Shown one piece after another: positions 23,472-31,051 of a stretch of 46,499 bases of DNA. The notes under the pieces were generated by a model, which saw only the letters and a program-made list of their open reading frames with translations, was not told the origin of the DNA and ran no database searches. This DNA comes from an uncultured Bacteroidales bacterium (GTDB lineage: Bacteria > Bacteroidota > Bacteroidia > Bacteroidales > UBA932). The DNA lies in contig ONRD01000023.1 of the NCBI GenBank assembly GCA_900320185.1, positions 1 through 46,499 of the forward strand, written 5' to 3'. Every line of letters begins with the position of its first letter. The first letter of the stretch is position 1. The position numbers were made by a program, and so were the translations under genes.

Positions 23472-23611
23472 GTGCTGCAACGGGCCGGCGGCAAGGCAGA
23501 GGAAACAAAACAGTTGATGCCATCCCGAATGGCAGCACAGCAGCAGATGGTGCAAAGGCGGCAGCAATGACCGGCCATCCCCCACTGAGGAAGTGAAACA
23601 ACAAAAAAGAG

Positions 23612-24508
23612 ATGAACACGAACGAAGGAATATTCCAAAGGGAGGAACTTCTCCTTGGCGCCGGTGCGATGGAGCGCCTGGCCGCTACCCGCGTTATCAT
23701 ATTCGGAGTAGGAGGAGTCGGGTCCTGGTGCGCAGAAAGCCTGGTCAGGAGCGGCATCGGGCACCTCACTATCGTCGACAGCGACCTTGTGTGCCCCTCC
23801 AACATCAACCGCCAGCTGATGGCCACCACTGCCACAGTAGGCCGCGCCAAGGTCGAAGTGCTCCGTGAGCGCCTTCTCGAGATCAATCCCGCCGCCGAAG
23901 TGGAGGCAATATGCAGGAGATTCTCAGAAGAGACCGCCGCAAGTTTCAGCCTTGAAAAGTTCGACTATATCATCGACGCGATCGACTCGCTGAAGGACAA
24001 GGCGCAGCTCATCCTTGAAGCATGCGGCACGCATGCGGTCTTCTTCTCATCGATGGGAGCCGCCCTGAAGATGGACCCTTCGAGGATACGGGTGGTAGAA
24101 TTCTATGACGTCAAAGGGGATCCCCTGGCCCGAGCCCTTCGGAAGAAACTCAAGAAGATGGGCCAGGCACCGGCCAAACGGTTCCTCTGCGTCTGTTCCG
24201 ACGAACTCCTCGAGAACAAAGGAGAACTCCCCTGCCCTGCTTCGGACGACGACCGGACAGGCGCCGGCGGTTCCACCTCTGCCGGAGAAGGCGGTGGTCC
24301 CAACAGTGCCGGGGCGACAGACATCTCAGCCACTGACGAGGCCGCCGGTCCCAATAGTGCCGGGGCCGGAGTTGACGCTTCCGTTTCCGCCGCTGCCCCA
24401 CTCGAGACGGAGACAAAAAGACAGGTAAACGGTACGATTGCGCATATTACCGCAATATTCGGCTTCACACTGGCAGGACTGGTGGTGCAGGACATCATTG
24501 CACGTTAG
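23612..24508 (+). CDS. tcdA: tRNA threonylcarbamoyladenosine dehydratase, with low-complexity insert
   Basis: The 298-aa ThiF/HesA-family protein has the nucleotide-binding GVGGVGSW (32-39), TIVDSDLVCPSNINRQL and DYIIDAIDSLKDK, with FYDVKGDPLARALRKKLKK typical of TcdA. TcdA uses ATP to cyclise t6A to ct6A at tRNA position 37. A segment of about 60 residues (roughly 205-268) rich in Gly, Ala, Ser and Thr interrupts the usually short stretch between RFLCVCSDE and KRQVNGTIAHIT. It contains the near-repeat GGGPNSAGA / AAGPNSAGA. The frame stays open, so the insert should be translated as a flexible loop. The C-terminal block FGFTLAGLVVQDII is intact. Confidence 0.88.
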   Translation: MNTNEGIFQREELLLGAGAMERLAATRVIIFGVGGVGSWCAESLVRSGIGHLTIVDSDLVCPSNINRQLMATTATVGRAKVEVLRERLLEINPAAEVEAICRRFSEETAASFSLEKFDYIIDAIDSLKDKAQLILEACGTHAVFFSSMGAALKMDPSRIRVVEFYDVKGDPLARALRKKLKKMGQAPAKRFLCVCSDELLENKGELPCPASDDDRTGAGGSTSAGEGGGPNSAGATDISATDEAAGPNSAGAGVDASVSAAAPLETETKRQVNGTIAHITAIFGFTLAGLVVQDIIAR

Positions 24509-24637
24509 CCCCCAGCAAATTTAGTGAGCATTCCACGGACAAACACCAAGTGATTCAGCACTGGATTACCTTCGGAGGGACTGGTAGTCAGCGGTCAAGT
24601 ATCTGCCGGTATGGGAGCATCCGCTATCGGTCGGTAT

Positions 24638-24967
24638 GAGGCAATCGACTACCGCGGGGGATGGGACTATCTGCTACCGCGTGGTCTGCGACTATCTGCT
24701 ACCGCGCGGGATGGGCATTTTCAAATAGCTCACACGCCCTAAAAAGATAAATAGTTCATTATTAACATATTACAAAACGGTAGCGTGTGAAGGGGCCCCA
24801 AAATGAAGCCCACCTATCACGCTTGTAAAAATTAATATGTTGATTTATAACATGTTGCAAAAACCAAGCGTGTGAGCTATTTGAAAACTGGTGCGTATAG
24901 TCCCGTCCTGATATAAGCTTGCCGGATTCGTGAGTTGGAGGATTAGGACTAGAAGGTCATGATAATG
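24638..24967 (+). repeat. Long direct repeat, left copy (flanks the RAYT)
   Basis: From GAGGCAATCGACTACCGCG through the 170-bp element to GCTTGCCGGATTCGTGAGTT and beyond, this stretch closely matches 27299-27652 in the same orientation. Differences are small indels in the ACTATCTGCTACCGCG subrepeats and near the right end. The two copies bracket the RAYT gene. Confidence 0.8.
24718..24887 (+). repeat. 170-bp inverted-repeat element, copy 1
   Basis: The ends are perfect 20-bp inverted repeats (TTTTCAAATAGCTCACACGC at the left, its complement at the right). Internal GCGTGTGA and TCACGC boxes make two successive AT-rich hairpins: TCACACGC with GCGTGTGA on the left, and ATCACGCTTG with CAAGCGTGTGA on the right. 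It resembles a BIME/REP pair or a small MITE. Confidence 0.85.
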
Positions 24968-24984
24968 GTTTAGCAAAGGGAAGA

Positions 24985-25399
24985 AATGGGCGGCCACTGG
25001 CTAACATGTTAGGCCACTGCCTAGCGAGCAGCGGGACCAACTGGGAGGCCACTAGCGAGCGAGCAGCGGGACCAACTGGTAGGCCACTGGCGAGCTAGCA
25101 GCAGGACCAACTGGGAGGTTACTGTCATGGGTGCGCAGCGGGACTAACTGGGAGACCACTGCCTAGCTCGCAGCGGGACCAACTGGGCGGCCACTGCCTA
25201 GCTAGCAGCGGGACCAACTGGTAGGTTACTGCCTAGCTCGCAGCGGGACTAACTGGGAGGCCACTGCCTAGCGAGCAGCGGGACTAACAGGGCGGCCACT
25301 GGCTAACATGCCTAGCGAGCAGCGGGACCAACTGGGAGGCCACTGGCGAGCTAGCAGCAGGACCAACTGGTAGGTTACTGGCATGGGTGCACAGCGAGA
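24985..25399 (+). repeat. 35-bp tandem array, about 11 units
   Basis: Imperfect head-to-tail units contain GCGGGACCAACTGGGAGGCC followed by ACTGCCTAGCTCGCA. Units differ at a few positions, with occasional length variants near CTGGCTAACATG and TCATGGGTGC. There are no unique spacers, so it is not CRISPR. Confidence 0.8.
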
Positions 25400-25468
25400 G
25401 CAAGGACACTGGTGAGAGCGAAGGCGCGAAGCCACTGACGAGGGTGGGTTCGGTGAGGGCCGGGCGGG

Positions 25469-26425
25469 TCAATCCACAGAGAAAAGCCGATGAAGATAAT
25501 CCTTGGGGAGTAAAGCTATCCGGCTGAGGACGGAAAGTGAATATGTCCGTCCGGAAGCCCAGAGCCTGGCCGCCAGTTCTGTCCGTTGTTCCAGACTTGC
25601 CAAAGACACCCTGTCCAGATGGTAAGTCTCCCTGCACATATTCAAGATTTCCAATCGAAGATCCTTTTCGCTGGCCTTGTTTATCGCTCCGGCTGCACAT
25701 TCCAAGTCGAACTTCGTTTCCAGGTCCTTCTTCTGGGCAAGGAAGGCGACGAAGGCCCTCAAAGTCTTGAACAAGCCTTCCACCCTGCTCCAGTCCATAT
25801 AGCTGTGCGGCAGCAAACGCCGCTCCACTTCATCATAACGCCAGGACGAGGGCAACTTCGCCATGGTGTGGAAATATTCCCTAACCTTGCGCGCTGGAAG
25901 GTCGGACAAAGGAATCCCTTTCAAACCCTCGTGCGCATGGTCGATAAAGTAAATGTCGCCTGGGCCTCCTTCATATTGCCACGGGACAAGCGGGATACCT
26001 GCACACAAGGAGTTCCGGTAGACGTACATGATCTTGGACTTCAGCTCATCAGTTTCCCTGATAGGATCATTTATAAGCGCCAAGCCTCCGGAAATACATC
26101 CATCAAGGCCGTTCCTTGCAACCCAGGCCGCCAGTTTTCGCCATACGGAAACCTTGAACTGCTCACGGCACGTTTCAGTCCCGGAGACGATCGCATGGAA
26201 ATGAGTGGTCATCACCTCTGAGACGAGGATCCTCACCCCCGTCTCAAAGGCAGCTACAGCCAGGAGATCAAGAATGCGGTATTTATCCTGCCTGTCCGGG
26301 AATATCGCCGTGACATTGCTCCCGTCAGAATAGACGTGGGAACAATCCCTGATGGAGGAATATCCACGGGAATCAAACTGCCGGAGCCGGGTGCCGTCCG
26401 GGAACTGAGGCATACCTGTCATCAT
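25469..26425 (-). CDS. REP-associated tyrosine transposase (RAYT, Y1/HUH family)
   Basis: The 318-aa protein has the Y1-transposase HUH motif in SEVMTTHFHAIVSG (His75, His77) and the catalytic Tyr helix KSKIMYVYRNSLCAG (Tyr134 or 136). It ends in a helical DNA-binding-like tail (LSRIALLPKDYLHRLF). RAYTs nick and join single-stranded DNA at REP/BIME palindromes and are usually single-copy domesticated genes. It is flanked on both sides by near-identical 170-bp palindromic elements, the likely substrates. The start is ATG 26425 (MMTGMPQF; nearby alternatives 26422 and 26413). An upstream frame extension to 26650 lacks coding character. Confidence 0.85.
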   Translation of the reverse strand: MMTGMPQFPDGTRLRQFDSRGYSSIRDCSHVYSDGSNVTAIFPDRQDKYRILDLLAVAAFETGVRILVSEVMTTHFHAIVSGTETCREQFKVSVWRKLAAWVARNGLDGCISGGLALINDPIRETDELKSKIMYVYRNSLCAGIPLVPWQYEGGPGDIYFIDHAHEGLKGIPLSDLPARKVREYFHTMAKLPSSWRYDEVERRLLPHSYMDWSRVEGLFKTLRAFVAFLAQKKDLETKFDLECAAGAINKASEKDLRLEILNMCRETYHLDRVSLASLEQRTELAARLWASGRTYSLSVLSRIALLPKDYLHRLFSVD

Positions 26426-26679
26426 GATCACGCAATAATCAATCCAATCGTACGAGCCTGCCCCGACCTGGCCGCTGAAATGCCTGGATCGGTTTCCAGT
26501 GTCGCACCAACAAAAATCGGGAAGATTATTCGTAGAATGAAACTTTCCACGGTTAATTGCAGAAATATGCCTTGCAATGCATCGAGAAGGCGATTTCCAC
26601 AGAGGACCAGGCATAAGAATGCCAGCAAATAGCAGCGAATATGTCATCACCCACCAGGCCTGCAGAGCTGTGTCAGACA

Positions 26680-26981
26680 GGGGGGGGTCTGGCGGCGGTC
26701 TACCCGGCCTGCTGCGATGTGTCCGACGTGAGGGGGGCCTGGCGGCGGTCTACCCGGCCTGCAGCGCTGTTCCCGGCGGCGGGGGGTCCTGGCGGCGGTC
26801 TACCCGGCCTGCAGCACTGTGCCCGTCGGGGGGGCCTGGCGGCGGTCTACCCGGCCTGTAGCGCTGTTCCCGGCGGCGGGGGGTCCTGGCGGCGGTCTAC
26901 CCGGCCCGCAGCGCTGTGCCCGGCGGGGGTGCCTGGCGGCGCTGCAGCGCTGTGTCCGACGTGAGGGGCCTGGCGGCGCTG
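26680..26981 (+). repeat. GC-rich ~52-bp tandem array
   Basis: Five to six units share CCTGGCGGCGGTCTACCCGG followed by CCTGCAGCGCTGT and a G-rich run of varying length. Open frames through it encode Gly/Pro-rich repeats in more than one frame, as expected of non-coding GC repeats. Confidence 0.75.
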
Positions 26982-27031
26982 ACAAATAAAAACGAAGCTA
27001 ATCGGTTGCAAATATTGGCGATGTGGCGCTG

Positions 27032-27135
27032 CGGCCCGCTGCCGGAAACGAAAAGAGACCGGACCTTTGACTTGGCCCCGTCATTCAGCAAGGGGAAGGT
27101 CTCACGGAAGTAAAGCCGGCAATGAAAAGAGACCG
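27032..27135 (+). repeat. 104-bp direct repeat, copy 1
   Basis: CGGCCCGCTGCCGGAAACG to AATGAAAAGAGACCG closely matches 27887-27990. The core includes ACCTTTGACTTGGCCCCGTC and AGGTCTCACGGAAGTAAAGC. The submotif AACGAAAAGAGACCGG recurs further near 27975-28020. Confidence 0.8.
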
Positions 27136-27174
27136 AACCTTTGACTTGGCCGGCACTGCTGTCGGAGCAGTTAA

Positions 27175-27275
27175 TTGCGGCACCGCCGCCGCTCGGCAGC
27201 ATGAGCGGCGGCTACAACACGGCCGGCTGCGGGGGGCTCCGGGCAAGGGCCCTCCTCCCCGGCCGGTTGTTGCCG
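27175..27275 (+). repeat. 101-bp GC-rich module, copy 1
   Basis: TTGCGGCACCGCCGCCGC to CCGGCCGGTTGTTGCCG has an inverted copy at 42375-42475 with a single mismatch by eye. It contains nested palindromes (GCCGCCGCTC...GAGCGGCGGC). Confidence 0.85.
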
Positions 27276-27298
27276 TTAATCGGCTATCGCAAGGAATG

Positions 27299-27652
27299 GA
27301 GGCAATCGACTACCGCGCGGAATGCGACTATCTGCTACCGCGTGGGATGCGACTATCTCCTACTGCGCGGAATGCGACTATCTGCTATCGCGCGGGATGG
27401 GCATTTTCAAATAGCTCACACGCCCTAAAAAGATAAATAGTTCATTATTAACATATTACAAAACGGTAGCGTGTGAAGGGGCACCAAAATGAAGCCCACC
27501 TATCACGCTTGCAAAAAATAATATGTTGATTTATAACATGTTGCAAAAACCAAGCGTGTGAGCTATTTGAAAACTGGTGCGTATAGTCCCGTCCTGATAT
27601 ATAGGCTTGCCGGATTCGTGAGTTGGAAAGTTAGGGACAGAACATCATGATA
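27299..27652 (+). repeat. Long direct repeat, right copy (flanks the RAYT)
   Basis: This matches 24638-24967 in the same orientation. It has an extra run of the ~25-bp subrepeat (TGCGACTATCTGCTACCGCG) before the 170-bp element. Confidence 0.8.
27404..27573 (+). repeat. 170-bp inverted-repeat element, copy 2
   Basis: It is nearly identical to the copy at 24718-24887: same length, the same 20-bp terminal inverted repeats and the same orientation, with only a few base changes inside. Confidence 0.85.
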
Positions 27653-27886
27653 TTGTTAATACATTATCCAGTCGGCCTTGATATCACTCACGGCCCAGTG
27701 ATATCAGTTTGGAGAAGCCTTATCAGCTTTGCCCAGCAACAGGTATGAAAGGCGAATGAGAATCCCAGGAGAACCTGCATGACATAAAGGAAAGCACGGG
27801 AAACGGTGATGAAATGCCACGGAAACAGGGCCAGTGTAAATATCGGCTCGCAATATGGAGCAAGGTTAATTGGGATATAGCCGCAC

Positions 27887-27990
27887 CGGCCCGCTGCCGG
27901 GAACGAAAAGAGACCGGACCTTTGACTTGGCCCCGTCATTCAGCAAGGGGAAGGTCTCACGGAAGTAAAGCCGACAACGAAAAGAGACCG
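27887..27990 (+). repeat. 104-bp direct repeat, copy 2
   Basis: This is the second copy of the 27032-27135 repeat, 855 bp downstream, followed by two partial copies of its AACGAAAAGAGACCGG submotif. Confidence 0.8.
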
Positions 27991-28075
27991 GCCCGCTGCC
28001 GGAAACGAAAAGAGACCGGCCCTCGGCGGGTCGGTCTCCGTACCATTATGCTGATAGTTGCAGTTTGCCTGCAGC

Positions 28076-29266
28076 CTACTTCAGGCACTTGTAGAGGGCA
28101 GCGGCCTGGGCGGCGGTCATAGGCTCGCTGTAGACGCGTGCGATACCGATGTCGCCCTTGAAGGCAGCAGTACAAGTGGTGCCGTTGTTGGCTCCGGGGT
28201 CGCCTCCGACGATGAAGTAACCGGCCTTTGCGGCAGGCTGGTTGTAGGTACCGGGAGCATCAGCCGAACCCGCAAGCTCGCCATTGATGTACATGGAGAC
28301 AGTTTCGGCAGCCGGATCATAGACATAGATAGCGTGATACCACTCTCCCTTCTTGGGGACGAAGCCGCAGTTTACATATTTCCAACCCGAAGTGCCATCG
28401 ACGTTGGTATTCACGATGACGGCGAAGTTGCCGGATCCCTTGGAAGTGCTCTTGGAGAAAAGGAAGCCCCAGCCGCCGGACTGCATGCAGGAGAAGGGCT
28501 TTACCTCACCGTTGCCGTCCCAGTCGAAATCAGGACGGAAATAGAACTCCGCCGAGAAGCCGTCGGCCATGGTGGTTGCGACAGAAGTATCCTCGAACTT
28601 GGCGTGATAGTAACCATTGTAGGAAGTGGTTCCGACTGCGATGTCGCCGCCGTTCTTGTCAGTGGGGCTGAAATATGCGGAGTAGCGGCCGGTCCTGGAG
28701 TTGCGGGACGCCTTGAGGTACTTGCCGGGGATGGTCTCGGTGATGAGGCCCGAGGGCGAAACATCATAACCATAGGCGGTACCGTCGACGAGCCAGTCGA
28801 AGATCACCTTGTCGTAGATGTCCACATCGGGCTTGGTGAGTTCGCCGCCCTTCTGGGTGATCTCGAAAGACTGGAAGCCGATGTCGCCAGGACGGAGGTC
28901 GCTCTCGTCGATGACGCCGTCCCAGTTGTAGTCCATGCAGTCGGAGATCGTGATGACGGCAGTCCTGTCATTGAGTGAAGGATTGTCTCCGATCTTGATC
29001 GCCACGGTGCCGTTAGCACGGCTCTTGGTCTTCGAAGGGACAGCCCAGGAAGCCGAAGAGGTCACGTGCCACTCCGTGTTGGACTTGATGTTGAAGACGA
29101 CCTCTCCTCCCACGTCGGAGACATCGGTAGGAGAATCACACTTAACCTCAAGGATGTGTGCGACCGCCTCTTTTTCCTCAGGCTGGTCCTCTTTGTCGGT
29201 ACATGCCACGAAAGCGCCAATGGCAAGCAGCATTGCACCTGCAGCAAAAAGATGATTCAGTTTCAT
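28076..29266 (-). CDS. Surface lipoprotein with BACON and LamG/concanavalin-like domains
   Basis: The 396-aa product begins MKLNHLFAAGAMLLAIGAFV-ACTDKED, a lipoprotein signal with Cys at about 22 followed by an acidic stretch that favours surface export in Bacteroidota. A BACON-like Ig domain follows (about 45-125: EVVFNIKSNTEWHVTSSASW, AVITISD), carrying a Ca-loop-like DYNWDGVIDESDLRPGD. Residues about 185-396 form a LamG/concanavalin-like fold (GFSAEFYFRPDFDWDG, GEWYHAIYVYD, MYINGELAGSADAP, DIGIARVYSEPMT). It probably binds glycan or protein at the cell surface. A TTTG-N20-TAAATTTA promoter lies about 98 nt upstream. Confidence 0.87.
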   Translation of the reverse strand: MKLNHLFAAGAMLLAIGAFVACTDKEDQPEEKEAVAHILEVKCDSPTDVSDVGGEVVFNIKSNTEWHVTSSASWAVPSKTKSRANGTVAIKIGDNPSLNDRTAVITISDCMDYNWDGVIDESDLRPGDIGFQSFEITQKGGELTKPDVDIYDKVIFDWLVDGTAYGYDVSPSGLITETIPGKYLKASRNSRTGRYSAYFSPTDKNGGDIAVGTTSYNGYYHAKFEDTSVATTMADGFSAEFYFRPDFDWDGNGEVKPFSCMQSGGWGFLFSKSTSKGSGNFAVIVNTNVDGTSGWKYVNCGFVPKKGEWYHAIYVYDPAAETVSMYINGELAGSADAPGTYNQPAAKAGYFIVGGDPGANNGTTCTAAFKGDIGIARVYSEPMTAAQAAALYKCLK

Positions 29267-29370
29267 GATCTGGATGTTGTGTTATTAATGTGTTACAGCA
29301 ATATTTCCTCACTTCGCAACATTCGCCGGATGTCTCGCACCATGGATGGAAACTATCCGGCAAATCGTTG

Positions 29371-29402
29371 TAAATTTAGTTACTTATTTGAATACTTCCA
29401 AA
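29371..29402 (-). promoter_or_regulatory. Bacteroidota -33/-7 promoter of the LamG lipoprotein
   Basis: The minus strand has TTTG, a 20-nt spacer, then TAAATTTA, close to the TTTG-N19-TAnnTTTG consensus. The leader to the ATG at 29266 would be about 98 nt. Confidence 0.55.
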
Positions 29403-29585
29403 TCCAGCCGCCTGTCCCCCGCCGCCGTGGGAGAGCCCTTGCTGGCAGGTGAGCTGCCGCTGCGGGAGCGGCCAGGGAGAGAGGGCTGGCCAGTGCTTAC
29501 AAGGCAGCGCAACCCGCCGCCGCAGGAGAGACCATGCGGACCGGCAACCTGCCGCCGCAGGAGCGGCCAGGGAGAGGGCGGGCAG

Positions 29586-29632
29586 TCCCCTAGCGGAGAT
29601 CTCCTTGAGGAGAAGGCGGCCGATGGCCACGC
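29586..29632 (-). repeat. Duplicated 3' end of the DUF4251 gene
   Basis: It matches 29661-29705 (the gene's last codons and stop) apart from a 2-nt indel and one substitution. The frame encodes VAIGRLLLKEI again, just downstream of the real stop. Confidence 0.75.
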
Positions 29633-29664
29633 AGCATTGACGCAGCAGGCGGCAACTGCCTCCC

Positions 29665-30162
29665 CTAGCGGATCTCCTTGAGGAGAAGGCGTCCGATGGC
29701 CACGCCCGTGTGCTTGGCGCCATCTTTCATCAAGTTGAGCTTGGTGCCGAACACGCCGCCGGGAGCGTAGAGGCCGACGATGCGGCCGGACTCCTCTCCC
29801 CCTTCGGAGAGGATCAAGTCGCAGTCATAATCCCCCTTGGAGGTCACGGAGCGGACCAACAGCGTCAAGGTGCAGTCGGTGTCGAAGTTGTAGCTCCCGA
29901 CCGTCAAGGCGCCCTTCAGGGCCCTGTTGGCGTAGCTGTAGAAAAGAGAGAGCAGGCCGGGTTTGTCCTTCTCCCAATCGGTCTCATATTCAGAGAATTG
30001 CTCCTCGGTCATCCCCATGATGTCGGCCTCGGCGAACTCGACGACCATCTTCACACGCCCGGCATCCCTCAGGGCCTCGAACGACCCGGTGACTTTCTGT
30101 GCCATAGCGGCGAATCCGCTGCAGAACAGCGCAACGGCAATAACGACTAATGTTTTTTTCAT
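29665..30162 (-). CDS. DUF4251 family secreted protein
   Basis: The 165-aa protein starts MKKTLVVIAVALFCSGFAAM-AQ, a Sec signal peptide, so it is periplasmic. The mature part matches the DUF4251 pattern of Bacteroidota: VTGSFEALRDAGRVKMVVEF, then YDCDLILSEGGEESGRIVGL and a final FGTKLNLMKDGAKHTGVAIG. The function is unknown. The start at 30162 is preferred to ATG 30168 (two residues earlier); the frame further upstream is leader. The leader holds a perfect 7-bp hairpin (CAGGGGT-TCC-ACCCCTG, 30188-30204). Its last codons are duplicated just downstream. It is divergent from the DUF7010-like gene. Confidence 0.82.
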   Translation of the reverse strand: MKKTLVVIAVALFCSGFAAMAQKVTGSFEALRDAGRVKMVVEFAEADIMGMTEEQFSEYETDWEKDKPGLLSLFYSYANRALKGALTVGSYNFDTDCTLTLLVRSVTSKGDYDCDLILSEGGEESGRIVGLYAPGGVFGTKLNLMKDGAKHTGVAIGRLLLKEIR

Positions 30163-30187
30163 ATCCATAAATCCAGTTAAGACAATC

Positions 30188-30204
30188 CAGGGGTTCCACC
30201 CCTG
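30188..30204. other. Small hairpin in the leader of the DUF4251 gene
   Basis: CAGGGGT-TCC-ACCCCTG forms a 7-bp perfect stem with a 3-nt loop, 26 nt from the ATG. It could affect translation, or it could be chance in GC-rich DNA. Confidence 0.35.
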
Positions 30205-30311
30205 CAAACCACATCCTTTGCAGCAACAAACGTACCGAACGCGCCGCCGCTCCGCAAGTGCGGGAATGCCGGGCATTTTCATTATATTCGCAAAAACGAT
30301 CTCAAGCGAAT

Positions 30312-30848
30312 ATGGAACTCGACGAACTCAGAACCGACTGTGCGCGGCGCCAGAAAAAGGGCGTCCATTTCATCCTGGCATCGATCCTGGTCTGGGGACT
30401 TGTCCTTGCCATAGACCTGACGGGGCTGTCGACGGAGCTGAAGAACCTGCTCACGTTCTGCTGCTCGGCGGTCCTTTTCCCCGCCGCGTGGGGAGTTGCG
30501 AACCGCCTGGGCATCGACTTCGCGGGGAAAGGCAACCCCCTCAGCAAGCTCGGCCTCCTGTTCAGTCTCAACCAGCTCCTGTACATCCTCATCGTCATGT
30601 GGGTATATTCAGCCGTGCCGGAGAAGATGGTGATGGTCTATGCCATGGTATTCGGCGCCCACCTGATGCCGTTCTCCTGGCTGTACCGGTCCCGCAGCTA
30701 CCTTGTCCTCTCGATCGCCGTCCCCATCGCTTCGCTCGTCGTGGGAATACTCCTTCCACCCTATGCCCTCTGCATCATGATGGTGGTGACGGAAGCCGCG
30801 TTCTCGCTCTGCCTTCTCAAGGAATGCAAGACCCTGCCCAAGGAATGA
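30312..30848 (+). CDS. DUF7010-like integral membrane protein
   Basis: The 178-aa protein starts MELDELRTDCARRQKKGVHF, a basic cytoplasmic stretch, and then has about five to six membrane helices (ILASILVWGLVLAIDL, LLTFCCSAVLFPAAWGVA, LLYILIVMWVYSAV, MVYAMVFGAHLMPFSWLY, LVLSIAVPIASLVVGILL, ALCIMMVVTEAAFSLCLL). The start and helix pattern match the uncharacterised DUF7010 membrane family as I remember it. Start 30312 is chosen because the upstream extension is hydrophilic and overlaps the divergent leader. Its stop overlaps the next ATG (ATGA at 30845), so the small HTH protein is coupled to it. Confidence 0.72.
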   Translation: MELDELRTDCARRQKKGVHFILASILVWGLVLAIDLTGLSTELKNLLTFCCSAVLFPAAWGVANRLGIDFAGKGNPLSKLGLLFSLNQLLYILIVMWVYSAVPEKMVMVYAMVFGAHLMPFSWLYRSRSYLVLSIAVPIASLVVGILLPPYALCIMMVVTEAAFSLCLLKECKTLPKE

Positions 30849-31051
30849 AACTGGAAGAAGCCATACTGTACATTCTCGCTTCTTCCAACCGCGGCATGAG
30901 GACCGAACAGATTGCCCGGCTGGTCAACGAGAAAGGTCTGTACCGGCGCCGCGACGGGCAGCCCGTCACGGGGAAACAAGTCTATGCAGTCGCCATGGCG
31001 CATCCAGACACCTTCGTCAAATCCGAAGGCCTCATCCGATTGATGATATAG
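30845..31051 (+). CDS. Small winged-helix protein (HARE-HTH-like)
   Basis: The 68-aa protein MKLEEAILYILASSNRGMRT, then EQIARLVNEKGLYRRRDGQ and PVTGKQVYAVAMAHPDTF, reads like a HARE-HTH/winged-helix domain: a helix, a recognition helix after MRTEQIARLVNEKGLY, and a wing. It overlaps the membrane-protein stop by ATGA, so translation is coupled. It may be a regulator tied to the membrane protein or a DNA-binding partner. The domain call rests on pattern only. Confidence 0.65.
   Translation: MKLEEAILYILASSNRGMRTEQIARLVNEKGLYRRRDGQPVTGKQVYAVAMAHPDTFVKSEGLIRLMI

Larger units (their letters stand above)
24509..25468. other. Gene-free repeat region left of the RAYT
   Basis: This 960-nt stretch holds a 170-bp inverted-repeat element, part of a long direct repeat, and a 35-bp tandem array, each listed separately. 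Frames crossing it are low-complexity and change with the repeats; I see no gene. Confidence 0.7.
26426..28075. other. Gene-free repeat region right of the RAYT
   Basis: About 1.65 kb holds a ~52-bp GC-rich array, two 104-bp direct repeats, a 101-bp module with a distant inverted copy, and the second long direct repeat with its 170-bp element. Short AT-rich unique pieces lie between (26426-26650, 27653-27886). Apparent ORFs follow the repeats in several frames; none is convincing. Confidence 0.65.
29267..29664. other. Intergenic region with promoter and gene-end duplication
   Basis: This 398-nt stretch contains the promoter of the LamG lipoprotein (29371-29402) and GC-rich repeated sequence with GCCGCCGCAGGAG motifs. 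It also holds a 47-bp copy of the 3' end of the DUF4251 gene (29586-29632). I see no gene. Confidence 0.6.

Noticed and set aside
23593-23868. A short Arg-rich frame overlapping the start of tcdA
   Set aside because: It is a different-frame shadow of the nucleotide-binding region of TcdA and has no motif of its own.
24985-25399. Possible CRISPR array
   Set aside because: Units follow head to tail with no unique spacers and differ gradually, as in a minisatellite; no cas genes are present.
25284-25700. A minus-strand frame overlapping the 3' end of the RAYT gene
   Set aside because: It runs through the 35-bp array in another frame, has no start context, and conflicts with the well-supported transposase.
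26577-26964. Gly/Pro-rich open frames over the ~52-bp array
   Set aside because: Several frames are open because the unit contains no stops; the products are simple repeats, with no start context and no conservation signal.
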